NCBI GenBank assembly: GCA_947459855.1
Contig: CANHFL010000023.1
Coordinates: forward strand, 1-8,669
From: Planctomycetaceae bacterium
GTDB lineage: Bacteria; Planctomycetota; Phycisphaerae; Phycisphaerales; SM1A02
DNA: 8,669 nucleotides
Direction: 5' to 3'
Part shown: in pieces, positions 1-6,334 of the stretch
Position numbering within the stretch: the stretch's first letter is position 1
How the letters are laid out: the number at the start of each line of letters is the position of its first letter
Translations under genes and position numbers: made by a program
The notes under the pieces: model-generated
The model's database searches: none
Seen by the model: only the letters and a program-made list of their open reading frames with translations
What the model was told of the DNA's origin: nothing

Positions 1-2
1 CC

Positions 3-1061
3 CCCAGCCCGTCCGGCTTCGAGCGCGACGGCCAGCGCAGGTGGCTGGAATACGTTCGCGCCAACGGCGCCACGCGCACCTGGAACGACGCCTACGGAAA
101 CTGCTTCGCCGAGCTGGCGCCCACCGTCGCGCCGGCCGCCGGCGCGAAGCCCTTCACCGTCGCGGTCTGCGGCCACGCCGACGAGATCGGCCTGATGGTC
201 AACCACGTCGACTCGAACGGCTTCGTCTACTGCCGGCAGATCGGCGGCATCGACCCGGCGTCGATCGTGGGCAAGCGCCTGCAGTTCCGCAGCAGCGTGC
301 CGGGCGTCACCGAGCCGGTCATCGGCCTGATCGGCGCCACCGCGATCCACCTGCAGGACCGCTCGGGCGAGCCGAAGGTCCGCAAGCTGCACGAGCTCTT
401 CGTCGACATCGGCGCGAAGGACGAGGCCGCCGCGCGCGCCCGCCTGAACATCGGCGACCCGGGCACGTTCCTGGACGCCAGCATGATGCTGACCGACGAC
501 ATCATCGTCGCGCGCGCGCTGGACAACCGGATCGGCACGTGGGTCGCGGCCGAGACGCTGCGGCTCTGCGCGCAGCAGGCGAAGCGCCACGTGCGCGTCG
601 TCGCCGTGAGCACGGTGCAGGAGGAGGTGGGCCTGCACGGCGCGGAGATGATCGCCGAGAGCCTGCGCCCGGACGTGGCGCTCGTCACCGACGTCGGCCA
701 CGCGACCGACAGCCCCGGCATCACGCAGGCGCAGCACGGGCAGTTCAAGATGGGCAACGGCCCCAAGATCGCCGTCGGCGGCGCGATGCAGCCCGAGGTG
801 GTCGCGCGCCTGCTGGCCACGGCCGAGCGGCTGCAGATCCCGCTCCAGCGCGGCGCGACGCCGGGCTCGAGCGGCACCGACACCGACGCCATCTTCCTGG
901 CGGGCGGCGGCATCCCCTGCGGCCTGGTCAGCCTGCCCATCCGCTACATGCACACGACCGTGGAGATGGGCGCGCTCTCGGACCTCGACCGCATCCCGCA
1001 GGTGTACGCCGGGTTCTGCGAGGGACTGACGGGCGGCGAGCGGTTCGCGCCGTCGCTCTGA
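3..1061 (+). CDS. M42 family metallo-aminopeptidase, 5' end missing
   Basis: This is a cytoplasmic two-metal aminopeptidase of the M42 (TET / glutamyl aminopeptidase / FrvX-CelM) family, which trims N-terminal residues from peptides. The reading frame is already open at base 3, and the visible part is 352 residues. It begins with the PSGFE motif that normally lies some 10-20 residues into these proteins, so only a short N-terminus is missing. All expected active-site residues are present (numbered from base 3): His58 and Asp60 in GHADEIG, bridging Asp174 in ALDNR, catalytic Glu207 and ligand Glu208 in QEEVG, Asp230 in VTDVGHATD, and His317 in YMHTT. The ATG at 195 lies inside the metal-binding core, after His58, and cannot be the start. 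The family is highly confident. The substrate is not: many homologues are called cellulase or endoglucanase on old evidence. A methyltransferase gene follows 58 bases downstream. Confidence 0.95.
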   Translation, partial: PSPSGFERDGQRRWLEYVRANGATRTWNDAYGNCFAELAPTVAPAAGAKPFTVAVCGHADEIGLMVNHVDSNGFVYCRQIGGIDPASIVGKRLQFRSSVPGVTEPVIGLIGATAIHLQDRSGEPKVRKLHELFVDIGAKDEAAARARLNIGDPGTFLDASMMLTDDIIVARALDNRIGTWVAAETLRLCAQQAKRHVRVVAVSTVQEEVGLHGAEMIAESLRPDVALVTDVGHATDSPGITQAQHGQFKMGNGPKIAVGGAMQPEVVARLLATAERLQIPLQRGATPGSSGTDTDAIFLAGGGIPCGLVSLPIRYMHTTVEMGALSDLDRIPQVYAGFCEGLTGGERFAPSL

Positions 1062-1103
1062 GCCCGCCGGGACGGTCGTGCTGGGCTGCCCTCCCGCGCG
1101 CGA

Positions 1104-1109
1104 TATGCT
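1104..1109 (+). promoter_or_regulatory. Possible -10 box (TATGCT) ahead of the methyltransferase
   Basis: TATGCT fits TAnnnT and ends 10 bases before the ATG at 1120, so transcription would begin almost at the start codon. There is no Shine-Dalgarno sequence before that ATG and no -35 box about 17 bases upstream. This resembles leaderless promoters of high-GC bacteria, but a six-base match alone is weak evidence. Confidence 0.3.
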
Positions 1110-1119
1110 GCGTCCGCCA

Positions 1120-1743
1120 ATGATCCAGTTCGTGACCTCCGCCCTCCGCGACATCAAGACGGTCGGAAGCGTCGTGCCCAGCTCGCCGGCGCTGAGCCGT
1201 GCGCTGGCGGCGGGCGTCACGGCCGCGCGCGGACCCGTCCGCGTGCTGGAGGTCGGGCCCGGCACGGGCCCCGTGACCCGCGAATTGCTCAAGCGCATCG
1301 GGCCGGACGACGTGCTGGACATCGTCGAGCTGAACGACGACTTCGTGCGCCACATGGAGGAGCAGGTGCTCGCCCCGTGGCGCGCCGCGCACCCCGGGCG
1401 CCGGGTGGTCCTGCACCACGCGGCGGTCCAGGACGCCGACCTGCGCCCGGGGTCGTACGACTTCGTCGTCTCGGGCCTGCCCTTCAACAACTTCGACAGC
1501 GCGCTGGTCGAGTCGATCCTGCGCAGCTACATCGATCTCCTGAAGCCGGGCGGCGAGCTCTCGTACTTCGGGTACGTGGGCGCCAAGGTCGTGAAGGGTG
1601 CGATCGGCGGCAACGCCGGCCGCGCGAACATCGGCCGGATCCGGGCGATCGAGGACGGCCTGTTCGCCGCCCACGCCGGCACGCGCACCATCGTGCTGCC
1701 CAACATCCCTCCCGCCGAGGTCCGGCGCCTGCGCAAGCGGTGA
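1120..1743 (+). CDS. Class I SAM-dependent methyltransferase, phospholipid N-methyltransferase-like
   Basis: This 207-residue protein resembles the COG3963 group, which includes bacterial phosphatidylethanolamine N-methyltransferase (PmtA) and rRNA-dimethylase-like relatives. Visible landmarks are an N-terminal segment with VGSVVPSS (residues 15-22), typical of that group, SAM-binding motif I LEVGPGTG (43-50), the acidic end of strand 2 at Glu70 in VELND, the motif IV position SGLPFNNF (118-125), and LLKPGGELSYFGY (140-152). A role in methylating membrane lipid head groups is inferred from family resemblance; another small substrate is possible. I chose the ATG at 1120 because the family N-terminus begins there. 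In-frame alternatives are ATG 1105 and GTG 1078, neither with a ribosome binding site. rlmE follows 16 bases after the stop, so the two are probably cotranscribed. Confidence 0.85.
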   Translation: MIQFVTSALRDIKTVGSVVPSSPALSRALAAGVTAARGPVRVLEVGPGTGPVTRELLKRIGPDDVLDIVELNDDFVRHMEEQVLAPWRAAHPGRRVVLHHAAVQDADLRPGSYDFVVSGLPFNNFDSALVESILRSYIDLLKPGGELSYFGYVGAKVVKGAIGGNAGRANIGRIRAIEDGLFAAHAGTRTIVLPNIPPAEVRRLRKR

Positions 1744-1749
1744 CGCACC

Positions 1750-1753
1750 GGAG
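1750..1753 (+). promoter_or_regulatory. Ribosome binding site that fixes the rlmE start
   Basis: GGAG lies 6 bases before the GTG at 1760. It supports that GTG as the rlmE start over the much longer open frame that begins at 1598 inside the preceding methyltransferase gene. Confidence 0.65.
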
Positions 1754-1759
1754 CCCCGC

Positions 1760-2437
1760 GTGAAGGAAGTCCAGGACCACTTCTTCAAGCTCGCCAAGGA
1801 AGAGGGCTACCGCGCACGCAGCGCGTACAAGCTCATCGAGATCGACGAGCGCTTCCACCTGCTGCGTCGCGGCGCACGGGTGCTGGACCTGGGCGCATGC
1901 CCGGGCAGCTGGACGCAGGTCGCGGCAAGGCGCGTGGGCGATGCCGGCGTCGTGGTCGGCATCGACCTCAAGCCGATCGAGCGCCGCGGCATGCCGTCCA
2001 ACGTGTTCCTGCTGCAGGGCGACATCAACGAGCTGACGCGCGAGCACCTGCCCCCCGCGATGGAGGGACGCCTGTTCGACGCGGTGATCAGCGACATGGG
2101 CCCCGACACCAGCGGCGTGCCGATGGCCGACAGCGCGCGCAGCGTGCACCTGTGCCACGCCATGCTGGAGCGCCTGCCGTTCCTGCTGCGCACGGGCGGG
2201 CACGCGACCATGAAGGTCTACGAGGGCGGCGAGTACCCGGGACTGCTGCGCCGCGCGCAGGGCATGTTCGACGAGGCGCGCGGCTTCAAGCCGAAGGCCA
2301 GCCGCGCGGAGAGCGTCGAGATGTTCATCGTGTGCCGCGGGTATCGCGGGCCGGGGGCGGATACTCCCCAGCCGCGGGACCCGTCGCTGCCGACGCGCGC
2401 CCCCAGCAGCGGCTGGGGTAACACGCAACCCGGTTGA
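1760..2437 (+). CDS. rlmE: 23S rRNA 2'-O-ribose methyltransferase RlmE (FtsJ/RrmJ)
   Basis: RlmE methylates the 2'-hydroxyl of U2552 (E. coli numbering) in the A-loop of 23S rRNA, late in large-subunit assembly in the cytoplasm. The protein is 225 residues from the GTG start. It shows the family opening KEEGYRARSAYKL, SAM motif I VLDLGACPGSW (41-51), and the full K-D-K-E catalytic set: Lys24, Asp112 in ISDMGPDTSG, Lys152 in TMKVYEG and Glu187 in SVEMFIV. E. coli RlmE has 209 residues and ends soon after the last motif. Here about 30 extra residues, rich in Pro, Gly, Arg and Ser, follow from about residue 196. They are encoded by inverted-repeat DNA, and the TGA stop lies at the centre of a palindrome, so the tail looks acquired and is probably disordered. 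The gene is downstream of and close to another methyltransferase gene, and it converges with dapL. Confidence 0.95.
   Translation: MKEVQDHFFKLAKEEGYRARSAYKLIEIDERFHLLRRGARVLDLGACPGSWTQVAARRVGDAGVVVGIDLKPIERRGMPSNVFLLQGDINELTREHLPPAMEGRLFDAVISDMGPDTSGVPMADSARSVHLCHAMLERLPFLLRTGGHATMKVYEGGEYPGLLRRAQGMFDEARGFKPKASRAESVEMFIVCRGYRGPGADTPQPRDPSLPTRAPSSGWGNTQPG
2366..2418. repeat. Inverted repeat / stem-loop inside the rlmE 3' end
   Basis: CCCCAGCCGC (2366-2375) pairs perfectly with GCGGCTGGGG (2409-2418) over 10 bp. Within the 33-base loop, CGTCG (2382-2386) and CGACG (2391-2395) form a second small hairpin around CTGC. The structure covers the coding DNA of the extra C-terminal tail of RlmE. It looks like a REP-type palindromic element, next to the second palindrome set at 2425-2508. 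Confidence 0.7.
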
Positions 2438-2508
2438 CCGGGTTCACCCAGGCCGTTCCCCGCGCCAACACGTGAGCCGGACCGGGTGAACCCGGTCTAC
2501 CGGGTTGC
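2425..2508. repeat. Nested palindromic repeat between convergent genes, REP-like and likely a bidirectional terminator
   Basis: Two 25-base arms (2425-2449 and 2484-2508) are inverted copies with one mismatched position, separated by 34 bases. Each arm holds an 18-base palindrome: AACCCGGT-TG-ACCGGGTT at 2427-2444 and AACCCGGT-CT-ACCGGGTT at 2489-2506. A further palindrome, ACCGGGT-GA-ACCCGGT, spans 2481-2496, so the eight-base half-site occurs about five times in alternating orientation. The rlmE stop TGA (2435-2437) and the dapL stop TAG (2497-2499 on the minus strand) sit at the centres of the two palindromes. There is no T-tract, so it is not a canonical intrinsic terminator, though the hairpins could end or stabilise both transcripts. 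That this is a genome-wide repeat family is inference. Confidence 0.75.
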
Positions 2509-3762
2509 ACCCTCCAGTACCGCCAGCCGCCGCACCGCTTCCTCGACGTTCGCACGCGAGTTGAACGCGCTGATGCGGAAGAAGCCCTCGCCGTGCCGGC
2601 CGAAGCCCGCGCCTGGCGTGACCACCAGGCGGCCCTTCGTCAGCAGCACGTCGAACGCGTCCCAGCTGCCCATGCCGCCGGGGCACGCGACCCACACGTA
2701 GGGCGCGTGCTCGCCGCCCCACACGCGCAGGCCGCGCGCCGCGCAGGCCTGGCGCAGGATGCGCGCGTTCTCCATGTAGAAGTCGACCAGCGCCTTCGTC
2801 TGCGCGACGCCCTCCGGCGTGTACAGCGCCGCGATGCCGCGCTGCACCGGCCAGCTGACGCCGTTCGAGCAGGTCGCCCAGCGCCGCATCCACAGGCGGT
2901 GCAGCGGCACGCGCTCGCCGCCGCGCGTGCGGCCCTCGACGGCCTTCGGCACCACCGTGTAGCCGCCGCGCACGCCGGTGAAGCCGCCGTTCTTCGAGAA
3001 GCTGCGGAACTCCACCGCGCAGCGGTCCGCGCCGGGGATCTCGAACACCGATCGCGGGAGCGCCGGGTCGCGGACGTACGACTCGTACGCCGCGTCGTAG
3101 CAGAGCAACGCGTCGTTCGCGAGCGCCCAATCCACCCAGCGCTTCAGCTGCGGCCGCGTGATCACCGCGCCGGTCGGGTTGTTCGGGAAGCACAGGTACG
3201 CCACGTCCACCGGCTGCGCAGGAGGCTCGGGCACGAAGCCGTTCCCCGGCGTGCCCGGCAGGTAGGTCAGCCCCTCGTACCCGCCGCCCGGCAGCGCGGG
3301 CCCGGTGTTCCCCTGCATCACGTTGTTGTCCACGTACACGGGATACACGGGGTCGCACACCGCGATGCGGTTCCCGCCCTCGGCCGGCGTTCCCGCAGCC
3401 AGGATCTCCAGGAACGCGCTGGCGTCCGGCTTGCTGCCGTCCGACAGGAAGACCTCGTCGGGCGCGATCGCGATGCCGCGCGAGCGGAAGTCGCCCTCGG
3501 CGATCGCCTCGCGCACGAAGTCGTAGCCCGTGGCGGGGCCGTAGCCCCTGAAGGTGTCGCGGTGCGCCAGCTCCTCGACGCCGGCGTGCATCGCCGCGAT
3601 CACCGCGGGCGGCAACGGCTCGGTCACGTCGCCGATGCCGCAGCGGATGACCTCCTTGGCCACCGCCGGGTTCGCATCGGCGAAGGCGGCGACGCGGCGC
3701 GCGATCTCGGGGAACAGGTAGCCGGCGGCCAGCTTCAGGTAGTGGTCGTTGACGAGTGCCAT
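2497..3762 (-). CDS. dapL: LL-diaminopimelate aminotransferase (DapL)
   Basis: DapL is a PLP-dependent fold-type I aminotransferase. It converts tetrahydrodipicolinate and glutamate directly to LL-2,6-diaminopimelate, bypassing the succinylase or acetylase routes to lysine and peptidoglycan. The protein is 421 residues, slightly above the usual 400-410. Landmarks are the N-terminal NDHYLKL.GYLFPEI segment, IRCGIGDVTEPLP (39-51), FRGYGPATGYDFVREAI, CDPVYPVYVDNN (136-147), CFPNNPTGA (191-199, PLP-contact Asn195), YDAAYESY with Asp223 and Tyr226, SFSK with Schiff-base Lys257, and substrate-binding Arg397 in FRISAFNSR. The stretch after the lysine reads NGGFTGVRGG, unlike the TAGFTGTRCA I recall for commonly studied DapL proteins. 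AAGGA lies 6 bases before the ATG. The gene follows a lipoprotein gene by 28 bases and is probably cotranscribed with it. The TAG stop lies in a palindrome. Confidence 0.93.
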   Translation of the reverse strand: MALVNDHYLKLAAGYLFPEIARRVAAFADANPAVAKEVIRCGIGDVTEPLPPAVIAAMHAGVEELAHRDTFRGYGPATGYDFVREAIAEGDFRSRGIAIAPDEVFLSDGSKPDASAFLEILAAGTPAEGGNRIAVCDPVYPVYVDNNVMQGNTGPALPGGGYEGLTYLPGTPGNGFVPEPPAQPVDVAYLCFPNNPTGAVITRPQLKRWVDWALANDALLCYDAAYESYVRDPALPRSVFEIPGADRCAVEFRSFSKNGGFTGVRGGYTVVPKAVEGRTRGGERVPLHRLWMRRWATCSNGVSWPVQRGIAALYTPEGVAQTKALVDFYMENARILRQACAARGLRVWGGEHAPYVWVACPGGMGSWDAFDVLLTKGRLVVTPGAGFGRHGEGFFRISAFNSRANVEEAVRRLAVLEGATR

Positions 3763-3768
3763 TGGATT

Positions 3769-3773
3769 TCCTT
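3769..3773 (-). promoter_or_regulatory. Ribosome binding site of dapL
   Basis: On the minus strand AAGGA stands 6 bases before the dapL ATG at 3762, inside the 28-base gap after the lipoprotein gene. It supports this start and independent translation of dapL within the two-gene transcript. Confidence 0.7.
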
Positions 3774-3790
3774 GCGTGCGGGCGCGGGCG

Positions 3791-4630
3791 TCACGGCGAC
3801 GGGAAGAACGTGCCGTGGTCCATCGGGTTCGCGACGATCGCGATGATCACCTTCGCGTCGACGTTGCGCATCAGCATGCGGTTGCCGCACGTGCCCAGCG
3901 TCGCGACCAGCGTGTCCTTGTCGTTGCGCGGGTCCAGGATGCGCCAGTCGCCGCTCTCGACGCGAGCCTTCACCTCGCCGTTCACGCAGTCGACGTCGAA
4001 GCGCCCGCAGGTGCCGTTGAACGCGCGGAACACGATGTCGCGGCCGCGCGTGATGAGCGTGACGTCCTCGCTGATCGCCCAAGGCGTCAGCACGCGGATC
4101 TCGCCGTCGGTGGTCCGGATGTCGGCGCCGCCGCGGTTCTCGAACACGAAGACCTTGCCCTCGCGGGTGTGCACGCGCACGCGGCGCAGCTCGGGGACCT
4201 CGATCTCCAGGTCGGTGCGGTTGGCCCACGGTTCCTGGGCGCGGGGCGTGCCCTTGACGACCAGCGTCGGCACGTCGCCGCCGCGGCGCAGCTCGGCCTG
4301 CAGCCCGACGTCGGCAAGCGACTTCTCGGCCTCCTCCTCGCGGTCGCGCCCCTGGCGGCCGACGACGGTCGCGGTCAGCCGGACCTCGCCGCCCGTGTCG
4401 CGCGCGCCGCGGATCACCACGTCACCCGCGAAGGTGTCTACCTGCACGTCGATGATGCCGTCCACCTTGGCCGTGAACAAGCGCTCCTCGATGCGCGAGC
4501 CGTCCAGGCTCTGCTGGATCCCGGCATGCGCGCGGTCCAGGCCGCGCTCCACCGAGCTGTCGCCGGCGCAGCCCGCCAGCAGGGAGGCGGCGGCCAGGAG
4601 GATCGCGGCGGTTCGCGTACGTGCGCTCAT
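3791..4630 (-). CDS. Putative lipoprotein with DUF4097-like beta-repeat domain
   Basis: The product is a 279-residue predicted lipoprotein. Residues 1-20 form a lipoprotein signal with the lipobox LLAGC; Cys21 would be acylated, and the following Ala rather than Asp suggests outer-membrane sorting if E. coli rules apply. Residues 22-50 are a polar helical linker. The rest is a succession of short beta-strand units such as VDTFAGDVVIRG, VHTREGKVFVFENRGGADIRTTDGEIRVL and VDCVNGEVKARVESGDWRIL. This alternating pattern resembles the DUF4097 'putative adhesin' family and right-handed beta-solenoids. Three further cysteines (208, 215, 248) could form a disulphide in the envelope. I chose the ATG at 4630 because the signal peptide begins there, although the frame is open far upstream. 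The family match is by pattern only and the function is unknown. It lies 28 bases upstream of dapL and 24 bases from a divergent esterase. Confidence 0.8.
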   Translation of the reverse strand: MSARTRTAAILLAAASLLAGCAGDSSVERGLDRAHAGIQQSLDGSRIEERLFTAKVDGIIDVQVDTFAGDVVIRGARDTGGEVRLTATVVGRQGRDREEEAEKSLADVGLQAELRRGGDVPTLVVKGTPRAQEPWANRTDLEIEVPELRRVRVHTREGKVFVFENRGGADIRTTDGEIRVLTPWAISEDVTLITRGRDIVFRAFNGTCGRFDVDCVNGEVKARVESGDWRILDPRNDKDTLVATLGTCGNRMLMRNVDAKVIIAIVANPMDHGTFFPSP

Positions 4631-4638
4631 CGGACGCG

Positions 4639-4644
4639 ATTCTA
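4639..4644 (-). promoter_or_regulatory. Possible -10 box (TAGAAT) of the lipoprotein-dapL operon
   Basis: On the minus strand TAGAAT, one base from TATAAT, ends 8 bases before the ATG at 4630. No Shine-Dalgarno sequence fits in that gap, so the transcript would be leaderless or nearly so. I see no -35 box. It shares the bases at 4643-4644 with the -10 box of the divergent esterase gene. Confidence 0.4.
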
Positions 4645-4648
4645 CGAT
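4643..4648 (+). promoter_or_regulatory. Possible -10 box (TACGAT) of the esterase gene
   Basis: TACGAT fits TAnnnT and ends 6 bases before the ATG at 4655, the spacing expected when transcription starts at the A of the start codon. No Shine-Dalgarno sequence and no -35 box are visible. It overlaps the opposite-strand TAGAAT by two bases. Confidence 0.4.
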
Positions 4649-4654
4649 GCCGCC

Positions 4655-6304
4655 ATGCCCTTGCCCGCCGTGCTGGCGCTCGCCGCGCTCCTCCAGGCAC
4701 CATCCGCCGTCACCGCTGCGCCGCCCCCGAGGGCAACGAACCCGGTGGGCGCGCCGGTCCCGGCCACCGATCCGCCGAAGGCGCCGGCGCCGGCCGCCGA
4801 CGGCGTGCACGTGGTGGTGCCGGATTCGCGCGCCGACCTCCTGAAGGGCGGGGCCGATGGCCGCGTCATCGTCTTCCTGCTCTCGACCGGTTCGCGCGAG
4901 GGGCCGCGACCGCTCGATGCCCCCTTCTACCTGGACCCGCAGCCGATGTACTCGGTGGGCGTCGCGCGGCTGGAGGCCGGCAAGCCGATCACGGTGGGCG
5001 CCGACGCCGTGGCGTGGCCCGTGCCGATGGCCGAGCTCTCCGGGCGCTACCGCGTGCAGGCCGTCTTCGACCGCGAGCGGACCCAGCGCGGCCACGACGT
5101 GCCCGGCAACCTGGCCAGCGCCGAGGCGATCGTCGACTTCGAGCCCGGGCGCACCGACACGGTCACGCTGGAGCTGACCACGGCGCTCCAGGCCGACCCC
5201 GAGCCCAGCGCACCCAACCTGCGGTTCTTCGAGATGCGCAGTCCGCTCCTGAGCCGCGCGGCCGGACGCGACGTGACCGTGCGCGCCGGCGTCGCGCTGC
5301 CGCCCGGGTGGGACGACCCCAACTTCCGCCGACGGATGTTCCCCGCCGTCTACGTGATCCCCGGCTTCGGCGGCCGAGCCGAGGCCGCCGCCGAATACGC
5401 GCGCATGCTGGCCGCGCCCGGCGGGCAGGCCGTCGTCCCGCAGGCCGTGTGGATCGTGCTGGACCCCGAGGCGCCGCTGGGGCACCACGGCTTCGTCGAC
5501 AGCCCCGCCAACGGACCGCGCGGCCAGGCGCTGGTCGAGGAGCTGATCCCCGAGCTCGAGCGCCGGTTCCGCCTGGTGCGCCGCCCCGAGGCGCGCATCC
5601 TGACCGGCCACTCGAGCGGCGGCTGGAGTTCGCTGTGGCTGCAGCTGCGGTACCCGGGCACCTTCGGCGCGTGCTTCAGCAGCGCACCGGACCCCGTCGA
5701 CTTCCGCAGCTTCCAGGGCATCGACCTCTACCGCGACACCAGCGTCTTCAGCGACGCCGACGGCAAGGAGCGACCGTCGTTCCGCACGGTGCTGGCGGAC
5801 ACGTTCGACAAGGTCCGCATGACCATCCGCCAGGAAGCCGGCATGGAGCGCGTGCTGGGACCCGCGCGCGACAGCGGCGAGCAGTGGGACGCATGGTCGG
5901 CCATGTGGAGCGCGCTTGACCCGCGCACCAAGCTTCCCAAGCCGATGTTCGACGACGTGGCCGGCACCATCGACCGCGGCACCGTGACGGCCGACTGGTC
6001 GCAGTTCGACGTCGGCCGGCTGCTGCGCGAGGACACCGACCGCGTGGCCCCGATCCTGCGCACCCGCGTCCGCCTGCTCTGCGGGGACCGCGACAACTTC
6101 TACCTGGACGGCGCCGTGCGGCTCCTGCGCGACGACCTGGCGCGCATCGCCGCCGCGCGCGCCGCGGCCGGGAAGCCCCTGCCCGACGGCCCCGGGTACG
6201 TCGAGCTGGTCCCCGGCGAGGACCACCGAACGCTGCCGGGCAGCAGCATGCTGCGCTGGCAGCGCGAGATGCGCGACCACCTGCACGCCAACGGGCTGGA
6301 CTGA
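4655..6304 (+). CDS. Exported serine esterase, esterase D / enterochelin esterase-like (PF00756 type)
   Basis: This 549-residue protein has an N-terminal signal peptide (about residues 1-21, hydrophobic core VLALAALL), so it should act in the periplasm or outside. A Pro/Ala linker (22-48) leads to a beta-rich accessory domain (about 50-180). The alpha/beta-hydrolase domain (about 185-549) resembles enterochelin esterase and esterase D proteins: VYVIPGFGG (232-240) is the oxyanion-loop strand, GHSSGG gives nucleophile Ser320, CGDRDNFY gives the likely acid Asp480 (or Asp478), and GEDHRTL gives His524. The triad is therefore complete. The natural substrate cannot be read from sequence; a siderophore, carbohydrate or phenolic ester is possible. 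The ATG at 4655 is chosen because the signal peptide starts there; the same frame is open back to 3749, but that part is antisense to the lipoprotein gene. A large exported protein follows after 64 bases. Confidence 0.87.
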   Translation: MPLPAVLALAALLQAPSAVTAAPPPRATNPVGAPVPATDPPKAPAPAADGVHVVVPDSRADLLKGGADGRVIVFLLSTGSREGPRPLDAPFYLDPQPMYSVGVARLEAGKPITVGADAVAWPVPMAELSGRYRVQAVFDRERTQRGHDVPGNLASAEAIVDFEPGRTDTVTLELTTALQADPEPSAPNLRFFEMRSPLLSRAAGRDVTVRAGVALPPGWDDPNFRRRMFPAVYVIPGFGGRAEAAAEYARMLAAPGGQAVVPQAVWIVLDPEAPLGHHGFVDSPANGPRGQALVEELIPELERRFRLVRRPEARILTGHSSGGWSSLWLQLRYPGTFGACFSSAPDPVDFRSFQGIDLYRDTSVFSDADGKERPSFRTVLADTFDKVRMTIRQEAGMERVLGPARDSGEQWDAWSAMWSALDPRTKLPKPMFDDVAGTIDRGTVTADWSQFDVGRLLREDTDRVAPILRTRVRLLCGDRDNFYLDGAVRLLRDDLARIAAARAAAGKPLPDGPGYVELVPGEDHRTLPGSSMLRWQREMRDHLHANGLD

Positions 6305-6312
6305 GCGCGCGC

Positions 6313-6321
6313 TGGTAGCGT
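6313..6321 (+). promoter_or_regulatory. Possible extended -10 promoter before the large exported protein
   Basis: TGGTAGCGT matches the extended -10 pattern TGnTAnnnT in the 64-base gap after the esterase stop. Transcription from about 6328 would give a short leader containing a hairpin and a good ribosome binding site. No -35 box is visible, and read-through from the esterase gene is equally possible. Confidence 0.3.
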
Positions 6322-6334
6322 TCCCGGTGCAAAT

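Noticed and set aside
1061..1087. AGCCC...GGGCT inverted repeat after the M42 stop as a terminator
   Set aside because: Only a 5-bp stem with a 17-base loop and no T-tract; not distinguishable from chance in this composition.
41..1123. Plus-strand frame of 360 codons overlapping the M42 peptidase
   Set aside because: Arg/Ala/His-rich shadow with no motifs. The M42 frame has every catalytic residue.
1598..1759. Upstream extension of rlmE starting inside the methyltransferase gene
   Set aside because: The RlmE family N-terminus begins at the GTG at 1760, which has GGAG at 6 bases. The upstream part is an out-of-frame shadow.
2593..3846. Plus-strand frame of 417 codons opposite dapL
   Set aside because: Shadow of dapL, rich in Arg, His and Ala with no domain; the minus strand carries a full DapL.
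3749..4654. Upstream extension of the esterase frame to 3749
   Set aside because: It is antisense to the lipoprotein gene and low complexity, and the signal peptide starts at 4655.
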